Assembly: GCF_947077765.1 (NCBI RefSeq)
Contig: NZ_CAMTTF010000003.1
Coordinates: forward strand, 1-64,000
Length of the DNA stretch: 64,000 bases
Source: Salinibacter grassmerensis
GTDB taxonomy: Bacteria; Bacteroidota; Rhodothermia; Rhodothermales; Salinibacteraceae
Direction: 5' to 3'
Part shown: positions 8,484 through 18,349 of the stretch, in pieces
Layout of the letters: the number at the start of each line of letters is the position of its first letter
Numbering within the stretch: position 1 is the first letter of the stretch
Translations under genes and position numbers: made by a program
Notes under the pieces: generated by a model
Databases searched by the model: none
What the model saw: only the letters and a program-made list of their open reading frames with translations
What the model was told of the DNA's origin: nothing

Positions 8484-10622
8484 ATGGAAGACTCTTCTGC
8501 ATCCGAGCGGTTACTCGTCACCGCGGCCCTTCCGTACGCTAACGGCCCCATCCACATCGGCCACCTGGCAGGGGCGTATCTCCCGGCGGACCTCTTCGTG
8601 CGCTACCAGCGGCTGAAGGGAGAGGACGTGGCCTTCATCTGTGGCTCCGACGAAATGGGCGTCGCTATTCTCATGCGGGCCATTCGGGAGGACCGGACTC
8701 CGGAAGACATCATCGACACCTATCACCCCCAGATCCGCGACAACTTCGAGCGGTTCGGAATGAGCTTCGACCACTACGGGCGTACCTCCAGCGAGACGCA
8801 CGTGGAGACGACCCAGGATTTCTTCCGGGTGCTCGACGAGAATGATGTTTTCGACCTCAAAACCAACGAGCAGCTCTATGACCCGGAGGCCGAGATGTTT
8901 TTGGCCGACCGGTTCGTGATCGGCACGTGTCCGGTCTGCGGCTTCGAAGAGGCCTACGGCGACCAGTGCGAACAGTGTGGCTCGTCCCTTAGCCCGACGG
9001 AGCTGGAGGACCCACAGAGCACGCTTACCGACGCGACGCCGGAATTCAAGGAGACGACCCATTGGTACCTGCCCCTCGGGGAGCTTCAGCCCCAACTGGA
9101 GGAATGGATTGGCTCGCACCCGGAGTGGAAAAACAACGTCGTCGGGCAGATTCAGAGCTGGTTCGACGAGGGGCTCAAGGGCCGTGCGATTACCCGTGAT
9201 GTGCCCTGGGGGGTGCCGGTCCCCGACGACGTTGCCGAGCGGCACGGGCTGGAGGCGGAGGGGAAAGTCATCTACGTGTGGTTCGACGCCCCGATCGGCT
9301 ACGTCTCGGCCACGAAGGAGTGGGCCGAGGAGCAGGGCGAGCCCGACATGTGGGCCGACTACTGGCAGGGAGAGGACACCCGCCTTGTGCATTTTATTGG
9401 CAAGGACAACATTGTCTTCCACTGTCTCATGTTTCCGTCCATGCTCATGGAGCATGGCGACTACGTCCTGCCGGACAACGTGCCCGCCAATGAGTTCTTG
9501 AATCTGGAAGGGGAGAAGCTGTCCACGAGCCGCGGCTGGGCGGTCTGGCTCCACGAGTACCTCGATGACTTTGCGGACGAGCGGCACGCGCCCGACCTGC
9601 TCCGCTACGCCCTCGCCACGACCCTGCCCGAGACAAAAGACGCGGACTTCAGCTGGGAGGGATTTCAGCAGCGCGTAAACGGGGAGCTCGCCAACGTCTT
9701 CGGCAACTTCGTGCACCGGACGCTCACCTTTGCGCAGCGCTACTTCGACGGAACGGTCCCGCCGCTGGAGGCTCCCTCCGAGACCGACCGGGCCATGCTC
9801 GACCGGATGGCCGAGGTGCCCGACACGGTAGGCGCGGCCTACGAGGAGCACCGCACGCGGGACGCGGTGTTCGAGACGATGGCGCTGGCGCGTCGCGGCA
9901 ACAAGTACTTCAACGACACGGAGCCGTGGCACACCCACGAGAGTGACCCCCAGGCGTGCGCCAACACAATTCACGTCAGCCTGCAGGTGTGCGCCGCGCT
10001 GTCCATTCTGTTCGAGCCGGTTTTGCCCAGTGCCGCGGCGAAGCTGCGGGAGCGCATCGGGCTCGAGAATGTGCGAACCAGCACCCCCGACGACGATCCT
10101 GCCGACGCGGTGGGCTGGGGGGATGCCGGAACGCCCCTTCTGTCCGCCGGTCACGCAATTCCGAGCGGCGCCGACCCGGAGCCGCTCTTCGAAAAAATCG
10201 ACGACGACACCATCGAGGCCCAGATCGAGAAGCTCCGCGAGCGGGCCGCTGAACGAGATTCAGACTCATCCACTACTGACATGGACTACGAAGACCTTAG
10301 CGATAACATTTCGTTCGACGACTTCACCAAGCTCGACCTGCGCGCCGGGACTGTAACGACCGCCGAGCCGGTGCCCGACGCCGACAAGCTGCTCCGACTG
10401 GAGATCGACCTCGGCTTCGAAGAGCGACAGATCCTCGCGGGGGTGGCCGAGCAAATGGCCCCCGACGAGGTTGTGGGGCTAGAGGTAGTGGTCGTCGCCA
10501 ATATGGCCCCGAAGGAGATGTTCGGGTTCGAAAGCCAGGGCATGGTCCTGATGGCCGAAGAGCCGGACGGCACATTCGTCCCGGTGACCACCGCGGCCGA
10601 AGACGGATCGATTGTGCGGTAG
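8484..10622 (+). CDS. metG: Methionyl-tRNA synthetase with C-terminal tRNA-binding domain
   Basis: The 712-residue class I synthetase has the HIGH motif in PYANGPIHIGHLAGAY near residue 15. It has a zinc knuckle CPVCGFEEAYGDQCEQCG around residue 150 and the KMSKS counterpart KLSTSRG near residue 345. The last ~110 residues, from DDFTKLDLRAGTV, form a Trbp111/EMAP-II-like OB fold that strengthens tRNA binding and dimerisation. A TTG two codons upstream is possible, but the ATG at 8484 is the better start. The acidic linker before the OB domain is rich in Asp/Ser. The nucleosidase gene follows closely. Confidence 0.97.
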   Translation: MEDSSASERLLVTAALPYANGPIHIGHLAGAYLPADLFVRYQRLKGEDVAFICGSDEMGVAILMRAIREDRTPEDIIDTYHPQIRDNFERFGMSFDHYGRTSSETHVETTQDFFRVLDENDVFDLKTNEQLYDPEAEMFLADRFVIGTCPVCGFEEAYGDQCEQCGSSLSPTELEDPQSTLTDATPEFKETTHWYLPLGELQPQLEEWIGSHPEWKNNVVGQIQSWFDEGLKGRAITRDVPWGVPVPDDVAERHGLEAEGKVIYVWFDAPIGYVSATKEWAEEQGEPDMWADYWQGEDTRLVHFIGKDNIVFHCLMFPSMLMEHGDYVLPDNVPANEFLNLEGEKLSTSRGWAVWLHEYLDDFADERHAPDLLRYALATTLPETKDADFSWEGFQQRVNGELANVFGNFVHRTLTFAQRYFDGTVPPLEAPSETDRAMLDRMAEVPDTVGAAYEEHRTRDAVFETMALARRGNKYFNDTEPWHTHESDPQACANTIHVSLQVCAALSILFEPVLPSAAAKLRERIGLENVRTSTPDDDPADAVGWGDAGTPLLSAGHAIPSGADPEPLFEKIDDDTIEAQIEKLRERAAERDSDSSTTDMDYEDLSDNISFDDFTKLDLRAGTVTTAEPVPDADKLLRLEIDLGFEERQILAGVAEQMAPDEVVGLEVVVVANMAPKEMFGFESQGMVLMAEEPDGTFVPVTTAAEDGSIVR

Positions 10623-10688
10623 CACGTGGGGAAGCCCCCAGCCCCTGGTTCTCAGACACACCGAGCGCAAACCGAGTACGACCCCGGC

Positions 10689-11408
10689 ATGACCCTGGCC
10701 GTCCTGTCCGCGATGGAGGTTGAAATGGAGCAGTACATGGAGCGGTGTGCGCCCGAGCACTCCACGCAGCGGGCCGGTCGGACGGTGCACGAGGCCGAGT
10801 GGCAGGGCCATGACCTGATCCTCGTCCAGACCGGGGTGGGAAAGGTGAACGCGTCCTCCTGCACGCAGCTGCTGATCGACCGGTACGACGTCGACGCCGT
10901 TCTTTGCACGGGCTCTGCCGGGGCGTTGAATCCCGCGCTCGACATCGGGGACGTCGTGGTGGCGACGGACTGTGTACAGCACGACGTGGTGGTCGACTTC
11001 TTAGGACTGCCTCGCGGCCAGATTCCGTTTACCGATCTCCGGTTCTTCGAGACGAGCCCATCGCTTCGCCGGGGCGCCGCGGCGGTGACGCTGCCGGAGC
11101 ACTCGATCGTGGAAGGGCGGGTGCTGACGGGCGATACGTTCGTCGAAGACGCGGCGCACCGCCATCAGCTGCGGGAGGAGTTGGACGGAGATTGCGTCGA
11201 GATGGAGGGCGCGGCCGTGGGGCAGGTGTGCGCGATGAACGACGTGCCGTACCTCGTGGTGCGGGCCATCTCCGACCATGCAGACGGCACGTCCGACGTT
11301 GATTTTGGGGCATTCATGCAGGAGGCCGCCCGGTCCTCTTCCGAGATCGTCCTGTCTCTCCTCAGTGCCCTGGAAGCGGGCGAAGCCCTGTCTGCACCCG
11401 GGCGTTGA
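10689..11408 (+). CDS. mtnN: 5'-methylthioadenosine/S-adenosylhomocysteine nucleosidase
   Basis: The 239-residue protein starts MTLAVLSAMEVEMEQYM, like other MTA/SAH nucleosidases. It shows the purine-nucleosidase segments TGVGKVNASSCTQLLI, CTGSAGALNP, the ribose-binding VEMEGAAVGQVC, and the catalytic Asp in VRAISDHADG. It cleaves adenine from MTA and SAH for methionine/SAM recycling, which fits its place directly after metG. A GTG start at 10626 would add 21 non-conserved residues. An assignment to another purine phosphorylase-like nucleosidase is possible but less likely. Confidence 0.88.
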   Translation: MTLAVLSAMEVEMEQYMERCAPEHSTQRAGRTVHEAEWQGHDLILVQTGVGKVNASSCTQLLIDRYDVDAVLCTGSAGALNPALDIGDVVVATDCVQHDVVVDFLGLPRGQIPFTDLRFFETSPSLRRGAAAVTLPEHSIVEGRVLTGDTFVEDAAHRHQLREELDGDCVEMEGAAVGQVCAMNDVPYLVVRAISDHADGTSDVDFGAFMQEAARSSSEIVLSLLSALEAGEALSAPGR

Positions 11409-11494
11409 CGCCTTATTCAACCCCATTTGCGAACAGAGCCCCCTGCCTCGTGTAACAGGTCTGCATCAAACGCTTGTGTCTTTCAACGGGCTCT

Positions 11495-12934
11495 ATGAGG
11501 TTCTACGCAGTCGGGCTTAATCACGAGTGCACCTCGCTGGAGCAGACCGAAACGTTCACGCTCAGTGCGGAAGAACAGGAAGCCTTGTACGCAAACCTTA
11601 GCCTGAGCGCCGACGCGGAGGTCGTGGTCCTGTCGACCTGCAACCGCACGGAGGCCTACCTCTACGGCACCGAAGCGGACCTGCGCCAGGTGAAGGCCCT
11701 GATCGGGCAGGGAGGCGGCACGCGGTGGCCCGAAGAAACGGCCTTTCACAAGCGAGATGAGGCCGCGGTGCGGCACCTGCTGCAGGTGACGAGTGGTCTT
11801 CGCTCCGTAGTGCTCGGCGAGCGTCAAATCTTTGCCCAGGTGAAGGCGGCCTACGAACGGGCGGTGGACGCCGGCGGCGTGCACTCTGTAATGCACCGGC
11901 TCCTCCACACCGCGTTTCGGGCCGCCAAGCGCGTTTCGTCGGAGACGGGACTGGCCCGTGGGGCCGCGTCGGTCTCGACCGCGGCCGTGGAAATGGCCCG
12001 CCAAGACCTTGCGGAGGCCGGCGATGGGGAGCTTCGCGACACGGACATCGTGCTCGTGGGCGCGGGCAAGATGGGACGTCTCGCCCTGGAGGCCCTCGCA
12101 GACGAGCCCCTTGGGTCGCTGACCGTGGTGAACCGGTCGCCCGACCGGGCCCGTGAGGTGGCGTCGTCGTTTGGGGGCGATACTGAACCGTGGGCCGACC
12201 GCCACCAGGCCGTGGCCACCGCCGATCTTGCGCTGGTCGCCACGGGCGCGTCCGATCCTGTCCTTCACGCTCCCGCGCTGTCGGCTCCCGACGCGGCGAC
12301 CCTGGTCGTGGACGTGGCCATGCCCCGCAACGTGGACCCCGCCGTGGGCGAGCGCCCTGGATACCGGCTCCACGATCTGGACGACCTGGAGGCCTGGACC
12401 GCGGAGGTCCGCGAGCGCCGGGCCGACGCCGTGCCTCAGGCAGAGTCCATCTGTGAGGATCTCCTCGAAGACTTCGTGACCTGGGTGTTCCACCAGCAGG
12501 CCCTTCAGCCCGCCATTCAGGCCATCCGCAGCACGTTCGACACGATCCGGGAGCAGGAGGTCGACCGCCACGCCCACCGCACGGGGATGGACCGCGAAGA
12601 GGTTGACCGCCTCACGGAGTCGATCATGCAGAAGCTGCTGGCGGTTCCCATCGTGCGGCTCAAAAACGTCGACCCGGAGAGCATCGACTTCGTCCAGGGC
12701 ATCGAGCTGCTCCACGCGCTGTTCGCGCCGTCCGACGAGAGCGACGCGGGACGGGCCCTGGCGGAAGCGTCCGACGCCGAGACGCCCGACCTGGGCGAGG
12801 CCCCGTCCCGCTGTCCCTACATGACCCACGATCCGGGAGGCGACGGGAAAGAAACAGAGGAAGTGCAGAAGGCCCTTCGCCTGTCGGCCGCGCACCAGGC
12901 CGCCTCGCATCCCGAGGAGGTCCACGACCGGTAA
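11495..12934 (+). CDS. hemA: Glutamyl-tRNA reductase
   Basis: The 479-residue protein starts MRFYAVGLNHECTSLEQTE. It contains the catalytic cysteine in VVLSTCNRTEAYLYG, the signature HLLQVTSGLRSVVLGERQIFAQVK, an NADPH-binding VLVGAGKMGRLALEAL, and a C-terminal helical dimerisation domain. It reduces glutamyl-tRNA to glutamate-1-semialdehyde, the first step of C5 tetrapyrrole synthesis. The C-terminus carries an unusual ~60-residue acidic tail after the dimerisation domain. It heads a hemA-hemC-hemD run. Confidence 0.97.
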   Translation: MRFYAVGLNHECTSLEQTETFTLSAEEQEALYANLSLSADAEVVVLSTCNRTEAYLYGTEADLRQVKALIGQGGGTRWPEETAFHKRDEAAVRHLLQVTSGLRSVVLGERQIFAQVKAAYERAVDAGGVHSVMHRLLHTAFRAAKRVSSETGLARGAASVSTAAVEMARQDLAEAGDGELRDTDIVLVGAGKMGRLALEALADEPLGSLTVVNRSPDRAREVASSFGGDTEPWADRHQAVATADLALVATGASDPVLHAPALSAPDAATLVVDVAMPRNVDPAVGERPGYRLHDLDDLEAWTAEVRERRADAVPQAESICEDLLEDFVTWVFHQQALQPAIQAIRSTFDTIREQEVDRHAHRTGMDREEVDRLTESIMQKLLAVPIVRLKNVDPESIDFVQGIELLHALFAPSDESDAGRALAEASDAETPDLGEAPSRCPYMTHDPGGDGKETEEVQKALRLSAAHQAASHPEEVHDR

Positions 12935-13046
12935 GACGGGCCCGCCGACCGGCGTCTCGATCGTGTACTGTGCGACTGGAGGGGGCTGTGTCGTGGCCGC
13001 GGGGAGCATCGCTTGCATTCTCTTCTGAGCTTCCCCTGGACTGTGC

Positions 13047-14018
13047 ATGTCGATTCCCGATCCGCTCGTTCTCGGCACTCGAGGCAGTGAGCTGGCCCTC
13101 CGGCAGGCCAATGTCGTGCGGTCGAAGCTCGAAGCCGCCGGGCACCGCGTTGAGCTGCAGACCATCACGACGCGTGGCGACGAGGCGACAGACACGCCCA
13201 TCTCGGAGATTGGGGACGAGGCGGTCTTCACCAAAGAGCTGGACCGCGCCCTTCTCGACGGGAGCGTAGATCTGGCCGTCCATTCCCTCAAGGATATTCC
13301 GTCGACGGTTCCGTCGGGGCTCGCATTGGCCGCGATCGGGGAGCGCGAAGATCCGCGTGATGCGTTCGTCGCTCACCCGTCCTTCGACGGTCACCTCCAT
13401 GACCTGCCGGAGGGGGCCACGGTGGCGACCGCCTCGCTCCGCCGCACGGCCCAGCTGCTCACCTGGCGGTCCGACCTTGAGGTCGTGCCGGTTCGGGGCA
13501 ACGTGGACACCCGCATCGAGAAACTGAGCGAGAGCGGCTGGACGGGGATGGTCCTGGCCGTGGCGGGCCTCGCGCGGCTCGGGCTGTCCCTCCACATTCG
13601 CGACCGGATCGATCCGTCGCTCATCGTGCCGGCGGTGGGACAGGGGGCGCTCGGCATTGCGTGTCAGGAGGAACAGGATGCGCTCCGCGACCTGCTGCGA
13701 GAGACCCTCCATCACGCCCCCAGTGGGTTTGCCGCGGACGCGGAGCGGGCGTTCCTGAAAAAAGTGGGTGGGGGATGTCAGGTGCCGCTCGGGGCGTGGG
13801 CCCGCATGGAGGACGGCACGCTGGTGTTGGACGCCTGCATCGCTGCCCTCGATGGCAGTGAGCACTACCGCGACCAGCGGCACTGCGCGCCGGAGGACGG
13901 GGCGACCGTCGGGCGTGAGCTGGCCGCCGACCTGTTGGCGATGGGGGGCGATCAAATCCTCGACGATGTGCTGGGGGAGGGCCGGGAGGGAACGTCGAAC
14001 TCCCCATTTCGGCCCTGA
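13047..14018 (+). CDS. hemC: Porphobilinogen deaminase (hydroxymethylbilane synthase)
   Basis: The 323-residue protein starts MSIPDPLVLGTRGSELALRQA. It has the conserved FTKELDRALLDGSVDLAVHSLKD, the substrate-binding VRGNVDTRIEKL, and GGGCQVPLGAWA. The last of these holds the cysteine that anchors the dipyrromethane cofactor. It polymerises four porphobilinogen units. It lies 112 bases after hemA and 45 bases before hemD on the same strand. Confidence 0.97.
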   Translation: MSIPDPLVLGTRGSELALRQANVVRSKLEAAGHRVELQTITTRGDEATDTPISEIGDEAVFTKELDRALLDGSVDLAVHSLKDIPSTVPSGLALAAIGEREDPRDAFVAHPSFDGHLHDLPEGATVATASLRRTAQLLTWRSDLEVVPVRGNVDTRIEKLSESGWTGMVLAVAGLARLGLSLHIRDRIDPSLIVPAVGQGALGIACQEEQDALRDLLRETLHHAPSGFAADAERAFLKKVGGGCQVPLGAWARMEDGTLVLDACIAALDGSEHYRDQRHCAPEDGATVGRELAADLLAMGGDQILDDVLGEGREGTSNSPFRP

Positions 14019-14063
14019 TTGGGGCTCTGTCTCTCGCGGCCCTGTGGAAACCGGACATCAATC

Positions 14064-14807
14064 ATGAGCGCCGCCCCCGACGTCATTCTTCTCCGGTCGG
14101 CGGACGAAGAGGATCCGGACCGGTACCGTACCGCCTGCCGACAGGCGGGACTACGGGCAGTCTGCGAGCCTGTGCTCGCCTTCGAGTTTCCCCGACAGGG
14201 GCAACTCCGAGACCGGCTTGCCTCGTCCGATCCGTACGCAGGGCTCATCGCCACCAGTCCGCGTGCCACGGCCGCCCTCGACCGGGTGTTCTCGACCCAC
14301 GATGCGCTCGTGGACGAATGGACGGACCGTCTGGCGTACGCGGTGGGGCCGAAAACGGCGGCGCGCCTTCGGGCCCTGGGGCTTCGTGTCCGTGGTGCTG
14401 ACACGGGAACCGCGGACGCCCTGGCGGCCCAGATCATCGAGGCTGACCCGGACGGGCCCCTGCTCTTCCTGTCCGGCAACCGACGGCGCGAGGCGCTGCC
14501 GGAGGCCCTGCGGGCGGCGGCGGTTCCCTTCGACGAGTTGGTAGTGTACGAGACACATCCCCGCACTGACCTCAACGTACCCGGGCCGGAACAGACGCCT
14601 TGGCTCGTCTTCTTCAGCCCGTCCGGTCTGGAAGCAGTGACCCACGCAGAGGGAGTAGACGTGCAGGACCACCGACTCGCGGCCATCGGGCCGACCACGG
14701 CGGGGGCCCTAAAGGCCGAGGGACATGTCGTGGAGGCAGTGGCGGACGAGCCGTCCCCAGACGGGCTCGTGGCGGCCCTCCAGGAGGCGGGCGCGAGGGT
14801 TTCCTGA
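14064..14807 (+). CDS. hemD: Uroporphyrinogen-III synthase
   Basis: The 247-residue protein shows the two-lobed HemD pattern. An early ILLRSADEEDPDRYR and ATSPRATAALDRVF are followed by AVGPKTAARLRALGL. The second lobe has LFLSGNRRREALPEAL, FFSPSGLEAV and AAIGPTTAGALKAEG. It cyclises and inverts ring D of hydroxymethylbilane. Sequence conservation in this family is low, and the position after hemC strengthens the call. Its stop at 14807 nearly abuts the convergent thiE stop. Confidence 0.9.
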   Translation: MSAAPDVILLRSADEEDPDRYRTACRQAGLRAVCEPVLAFEFPRQGQLRDRLASSDPYAGLIATSPRATAALDRVFSTHDALVDEWTDRLAYAVGPKTAARLRALGLRVRGADTGTADALAAQIIEADPDGPLLFLSGNRRREALPEALRAAAVPFDELVVYETHPRTDLNVPGPEQTPWLVFFSPSGLEAVTHAEGVDVQDHRLAAIGPTTAGALKAEGHVVEAVADEPSPDGLVAALQEAGARVS

Positions 14808-14808
14808 G

Positions 14809-15492
14809 TCACGAGTCCGTTTCGCGGAGCACCCCGTCGATGGCGGCTCGGAAGCGGGCCGTGGCCTGCTCGGGGTTGCGGGCCGTGGCGACGGCGGACA
14901 GCACGGCGATGCCGTGGGCGCCCGCCTCCAGCACGCTCCGCACCCGATCGTGGGTGATGCCTCCGATTGCGATGACTGGAATGGGAACGGCCTCACACGC
15001 GTCGGCCAGGCCGTCGGGGCCCTTTACCGACTTGGGGTTGCGCTTCGAGGTCGTGGGAAAGACGGGCCCGAAGCCGATGTAGTCGGCCCCCCGCTCGTAG
15101 GCCTCTGCCGCCTGGTGGGGCTTGCTGGCCGTACCGCCGATGACGGGGGATGTGCCCAGCACCGAGCGGGCCGCGTCGATCGGGAAGTCTTCCTGCCCGA
15201 GGTGCACGCCGTCGGCGTCGGTGGCCTGCGCGATGTCGAGGTGATCGTCGATCAAGAGCGGCGTGGAGGCGTCGGCACACACCGCGGCGACCCGGCGCGC
15301 CTCCAGCAGTTTGTTCTGGACGCCGCCGTGCTTCTGCCGAAACTGGATGGTGTCGGCCCCGCCCCGAATGGCGAGCCGGGCCAGCTCGGCGTGGGAGCGA
15401 TCCTGCTGGAGGTGAAAGTCGGTAAGTACATGCAGGCGACCGATGGGCGGGTCGGTCGGAGTGTGTTCTCCGTTGGGGGAGGGATCCTCCAT
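14809..15492 (-). CDS. thiE: Thiamine-phosphate synthase
   Basis: The 227-residue TIM barrel has RLHVLTDFHLQ, the pyrimidine-binding GADTIQFRQKHG, and DDHLDIAQATDADGVHLGQED. It also has IGFGPVFPTTSKRNPKS and IPVIAIGGITHDRV. It joins HMP-PP and THZ-P to give thiamine phosphate. It stands alone here, convergent with hemD. I looked for a TPP riboswitch in the ~107-base leader and saw none. A TenI-type paralogue cannot be excluded, but all the substrate-binding segments are present. Confidence 0.9.
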   Translation of the reverse strand: MEDPSPNGEHTPTDPPIGRLHVLTDFHLQQDRSHAELARLAIRGGADTIQFRQKHGGVQNKLLEARRVAAVCADASTPLLIDDHLDIAQATDADGVHLGQEDFPIDAARSVLGTSPVIGGTASKPHQAAEAYERGADYIGFGPVFPTTSKRNPKSVKGPDGLADACEAVPIPVIAIGGITHDRVRSVLEAGAHGIAVLSAVATARNPEQATARFRAAIDGVLRETDS

Positions 15493-15599
15493 GACTGAGG
15501 GCGGCGCATCTCAAAAGTACGTGCGGCGCCTTCACTTTTCAGCTCCGACGCGGTTCCGTGGGGTCCAAACGTGGGGCGGCTGAATTCCCGAACCACGTG

Positions 15600-16628
15600 T
15601 TATTCCGAGCGGCCTCCGTATCGATAGCGGGCATACTCGAGGATCCCGTGTACGAGAAGCAGAACGGCGGTGGAAATGACAGCGACGACGGCCACCGGTC
15701 CGTCTCCGGAGTAGGCGTCCGGGTGGGTCCAGTGGAGCCATTTGGTGTACCCTGCGAGGCCTGCAAGTGCCACTAGGGGGGCTTCGATGAACCCCCATGC
15801 AAACCCGAGGCTTCCCTTTACGCCGTTCCACACGTTCGCGCCAAAGCACCCGTATGTGAGAAGGCCCGGATAGACAAGAAGAATCATCTGTGAGGCCCAC
15901 TTGAACACTGTTGAGATTCGAGACCCCGGTGCTCCATAGTGTTCGAGGAGTCCGAAAATGAAGTCGGCACACTGTAAGAGGATGACCGCGTGGGCGGTGG
16001 CGTACGTTGCGACGGCGAAGGCCTCGGCGGGAAAGTTCGTGTTTCGCCGGAACAGGACCCAGTAAAGGAGCCCGACGAGCCCCGCGATCAGCACGAGCAC
16101 CAACGCAGGGTACGCGCCGAACTGTTCGAGATCCTGAACGGCCGCGCGCCACGCGGTCCCTTCGAGTGGTGTTGTTTCACTTGAATCCTGCATTGCGTCT
16201 TCAAAGCCATTCGCAGCCGGCACAGCGAGCCGTCCGATGTTCGAGCCCGAGGCCCCAATCCCCTGTAGCGTCGTAGAGATGACCGTGACGACGAGTGCGC
16301 CGACCAGGAGATATCGCCCTGGACTCGTGAATGGACGTCGTGACCCTGCCAAGTATCCCCGTACAGCTGTACCAGGACGGAGGGTGAGGTCCCTGAAGGT
16401 GCGCCAGAGCCCACGGTCCGTGTCGACGAGTTCCCGGACGAACCCCCCGAGGATATGGAGGATGGAGAGTTCCGATTCTGCCCGCTGTCCACAGCCCGGG
16501 CAGTACTTGCCAATGAAGGTCCGTCCGCAGTTGGCACACGTCTGGGGGACCGCGGGCGGCTGTGCCGTCTCCGAGACCTCCGAGTCGGCCGTGCCCGTGG
16601 CGGGATCGTCATCGGGAGGGGAGGACAT
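15600..16628 (-). CDS. DUF3667 membrane protein with N-terminal zinc ribbon
   Basis: The 342-residue protein has a zinc ribbon CANCGRTFIGKYCPGCGQ around residues 31-48. Then comes ILGGFVRELVDTDRGLWRTFRDLTLRPGTAVRGYLAGSRRPF, the hallmark of DUF3667, and then about five transmembrane segments. The family is frequent in Bacteroidota and its function is unknown. The ribbon is expected to face the cytoplasm. It is convergent with nothing close and is divergent from the glycerate kinase gene, with a 196-base gap. Confidence 0.8.
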   Translation of the reverse strand: MSSPPDDDPATGTADSEVSETAQPPAVPQTCANCGRTFIGKYCPGCGQRAESELSILHILGGFVRELVDTDRGLWRTFRDLTLRPGTAVRGYLAGSRRPFTSPGRYLLVGALVVTVISTTLQGIGASGSNIGRLAVPAANGFEDAMQDSSETTPLEGTAWRAAVQDLEQFGAYPALVLVLIAGLVGLLYWVLFRRNTNFPAEAFAVATYATAHAVILLQCADFIFGLLEHYGAPGSRISTVFKWASQMILLVYPGLLTYGCFGANVWNGVKGSLGFAWGFIEAPLVALAGLAGYTKWLHWTHPDAYSGDGPVAVVAVISTAVLLLVHGILEYARYRYGGRSE

Positions 16629-16824
16629 AGAAACTGATTCACCTTGACAGGTCTAGACTGAGCTACACCGAAGCTTAACATCAGATATGCCCGAAGAGGT
16701 TTCGTCCCAGGGGCCGACCATCAAAACCGCTGCGGAGTTCTTTCCCCCCACGCAATGGGGGCGAAGAGGAGTCGGACCGCCGTCAGTTTCTCACCGATGA
16801 CATCCTCCCGGACAACACTGCTCG

Positions 16825-18213
16825 GTGTCCCGTAGGACCCCGCGATCAAGTTTCTCAAGACAGCCTTTGCCTGTGCCTCACGCTTCTCCCCTAGACCCTG
16901 TCATCTCGGACGCGAAAGCGCTCTTTCAGGCGGCCGTCCGCCGCGTGCAGGCCCCCCGCCTGCTTGAGTCGACCAACCCGGCCGCGTGGGCGCCCCGACC
17001 GCTGGACGACTACGATGGGATTCGCATCGTCGGACTCGGAAAGGCCGCGATGGCGATGATGGGGCAGGTCGAGCAGGTGCTCGGCGACGCCATGACGGAC
17101 GGATATGCCATCGTGCCGGAGGGGTACCCCGAGCATCTTCCGGCGTCGTGCCCGGCCCCGATGGCCGGGACCGTGCTGGAAGGCGGCCACCCGCTCCCTA
17201 CGCAGGCGGGGGTGCGAGGGGCCCGACGAATCGTGGAGCAGGCCGAGGCCGCGGGGGCCGACGAGTTGCTTCTCGTGCTGGTGTCGGGGGGCGGCACGGC
17301 CCTCGGCACGCTGCCGGCGGAGGACATGGCCCTCGCGGATCTGAAGCGCACCTACCACCTTCTGTTGCAGAGCGGGGTGAACGTCCACCAGATGAACGCA
17401 GTGCGCAAGCACCTGACGCAGGTTGGGGGAGGCCAGCTGGCGCGGGCGGCGGCCCCGGCGGACGTCGGCAGCCTCATTGTCTCCGACGTCGTCGGGAACG
17501 ATGCGTCTGTTATTGCAAGTGGGCCCACCGTGCCCGACCCCACCACGTACGAGGACGCCATGCGCGTGCTTTACACGCGGGACCTGTGGACCGAGGTGTC
17601 CGGCCCGGTGCGCACGCATTTCAGCACGGGTGCACGGGGGCGTCGCCCGGAGACCCCCGGCCTGGGGGCGGACTGCTTCGAGCGTACGACGAACACGCTG
17701 GTGGGAACCAACCGGACGGCCCTCGCAGCGGCCCGGGAGGCAGCGGAGGCTCGCGGGTATGCGGTGCGACAGGTTACGGAGGAGGTGGACGGGGAGGCGC
17801 GGTCGCTGGGCAAGGCGCACGTCCAGGCCATGCTCCAGGCGGACCCCGACACCCCAACCTGCTGGCTGTGGGGCGGGGAGCCGACGGTCACGGTCACGGG
17901 CGACGGGACCGGTGGGCGCAACCAAGAAGTGGCGCTGGGGGGCGCCCTCGCCCTCGAAGACGCGCCTCAGCCGACGGTGCTTCTGAGCGGCGGAACCGAT
18001 GGCATCGACGGCCCGACGGATGCAGCGGGGGCCTGGGCAACCCCCAGAACAACCGACAAGGCCCGTGCTGTGGACTGCGACCCCAAGGACCACCTCCGGC
18101 AAAACAACGCGTATCCGTTCTTTGACGCTATCGATCAACTCTTGCGCCCGGGACCGACCCACACAAATGTGATGGACGTGCACGTGGGCCTCAGTGTCCC
18201 TGTCGGGACCTAG
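16825..18213 (+). CDS. Glycerate 2-kinase (MOFRL family)
   Basis: The 462-residue protein starts at a GTG. It carries DAKALFQAAVRRVQAPRLL, VGLGKAAMAMMGQVE and LVLVSGGGTALGTLP. Near residue 350 is the MOFRL C-terminal domain: WLWGGEPTVTVTGDGTGGRNQE and LLSGGTDGIDGPTDAAGAW. The family phosphorylates glycerate at C2, feeding serine-cycle or glyoxylate carbon into glycolysis; hydroxypyruvate reductase is an old misnomer for it. A second GTG at 16873 would remove 16 residues that lie outside the domain, so the start is uncertain. Confidence 0.9.
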   Translation: MSRRTPRSSFSRQPLPVPHASPLDPVISDAKALFQAAVRRVQAPRLLESTNPAAWAPRPLDDYDGIRIVGLGKAAMAMMGQVEQVLGDAMTDGYAIVPEGYPEHLPASCPAPMAGTVLEGGHPLPTQAGVRGARRIVEQAEAAGADELLLVLVSGGGTALGTLPAEDMALADLKRTYHLLLQSGVNVHQMNAVRKHLTQVGGGQLARAAAPADVGSLIVSDVVGNDASVIASGPTVPDPTTYEDAMRVLYTRDLWTEVSGPVRTHFSTGARGRRPETPGLGADCFERTTNTLVGTNRTALAAAREAAEARGYAVRQVTEEVDGEARSLGKAHVQAMLQADPDTPTCWLWGGEPTVTVTGDGTGGRNQEVALGGALALEDAPQPTVLLSGGTDGIDGPTDAAGAWATPRTTDKARAVDCDPKDHLRQNNAYPFFDAIDQLLRPGPTHTNVMDVHVGLSVPVGT

Positions 18214-18349
18214 TCCTGGAAAGAGTGTCCGACGAGTACGGTCCTCTTTTCACGAGGCTGTCATTTCACCTGCCGTGACGAATCGGTATAATGCGTTCAC
18301 GGTCAGTTCCCCTTCGCTCTGCCTTCGCATTGGACCCTCTCACGTACTG

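Noticed and set aside
8511-10154. 547-codon minus-strand ORF
   Set aside because: It is antisense to metG, with no conserved features.
11483-13291. 602-codon minus-strand ORF
   Set aside because: It is antisense to hemA and the start of hemC. It has no recognisable motif and an Arg/His-rich composition.
15493-15599. TPP riboswitch upstream of thiE
   Set aside because: The leader lacks the conserved CUGAGA and ACCUGAU blocks.
16891-18183. 430-codon minus-strand ORF
   Set aside because: It is antisense to glycerate 2-kinase, whose MOFRL motifs are clear.
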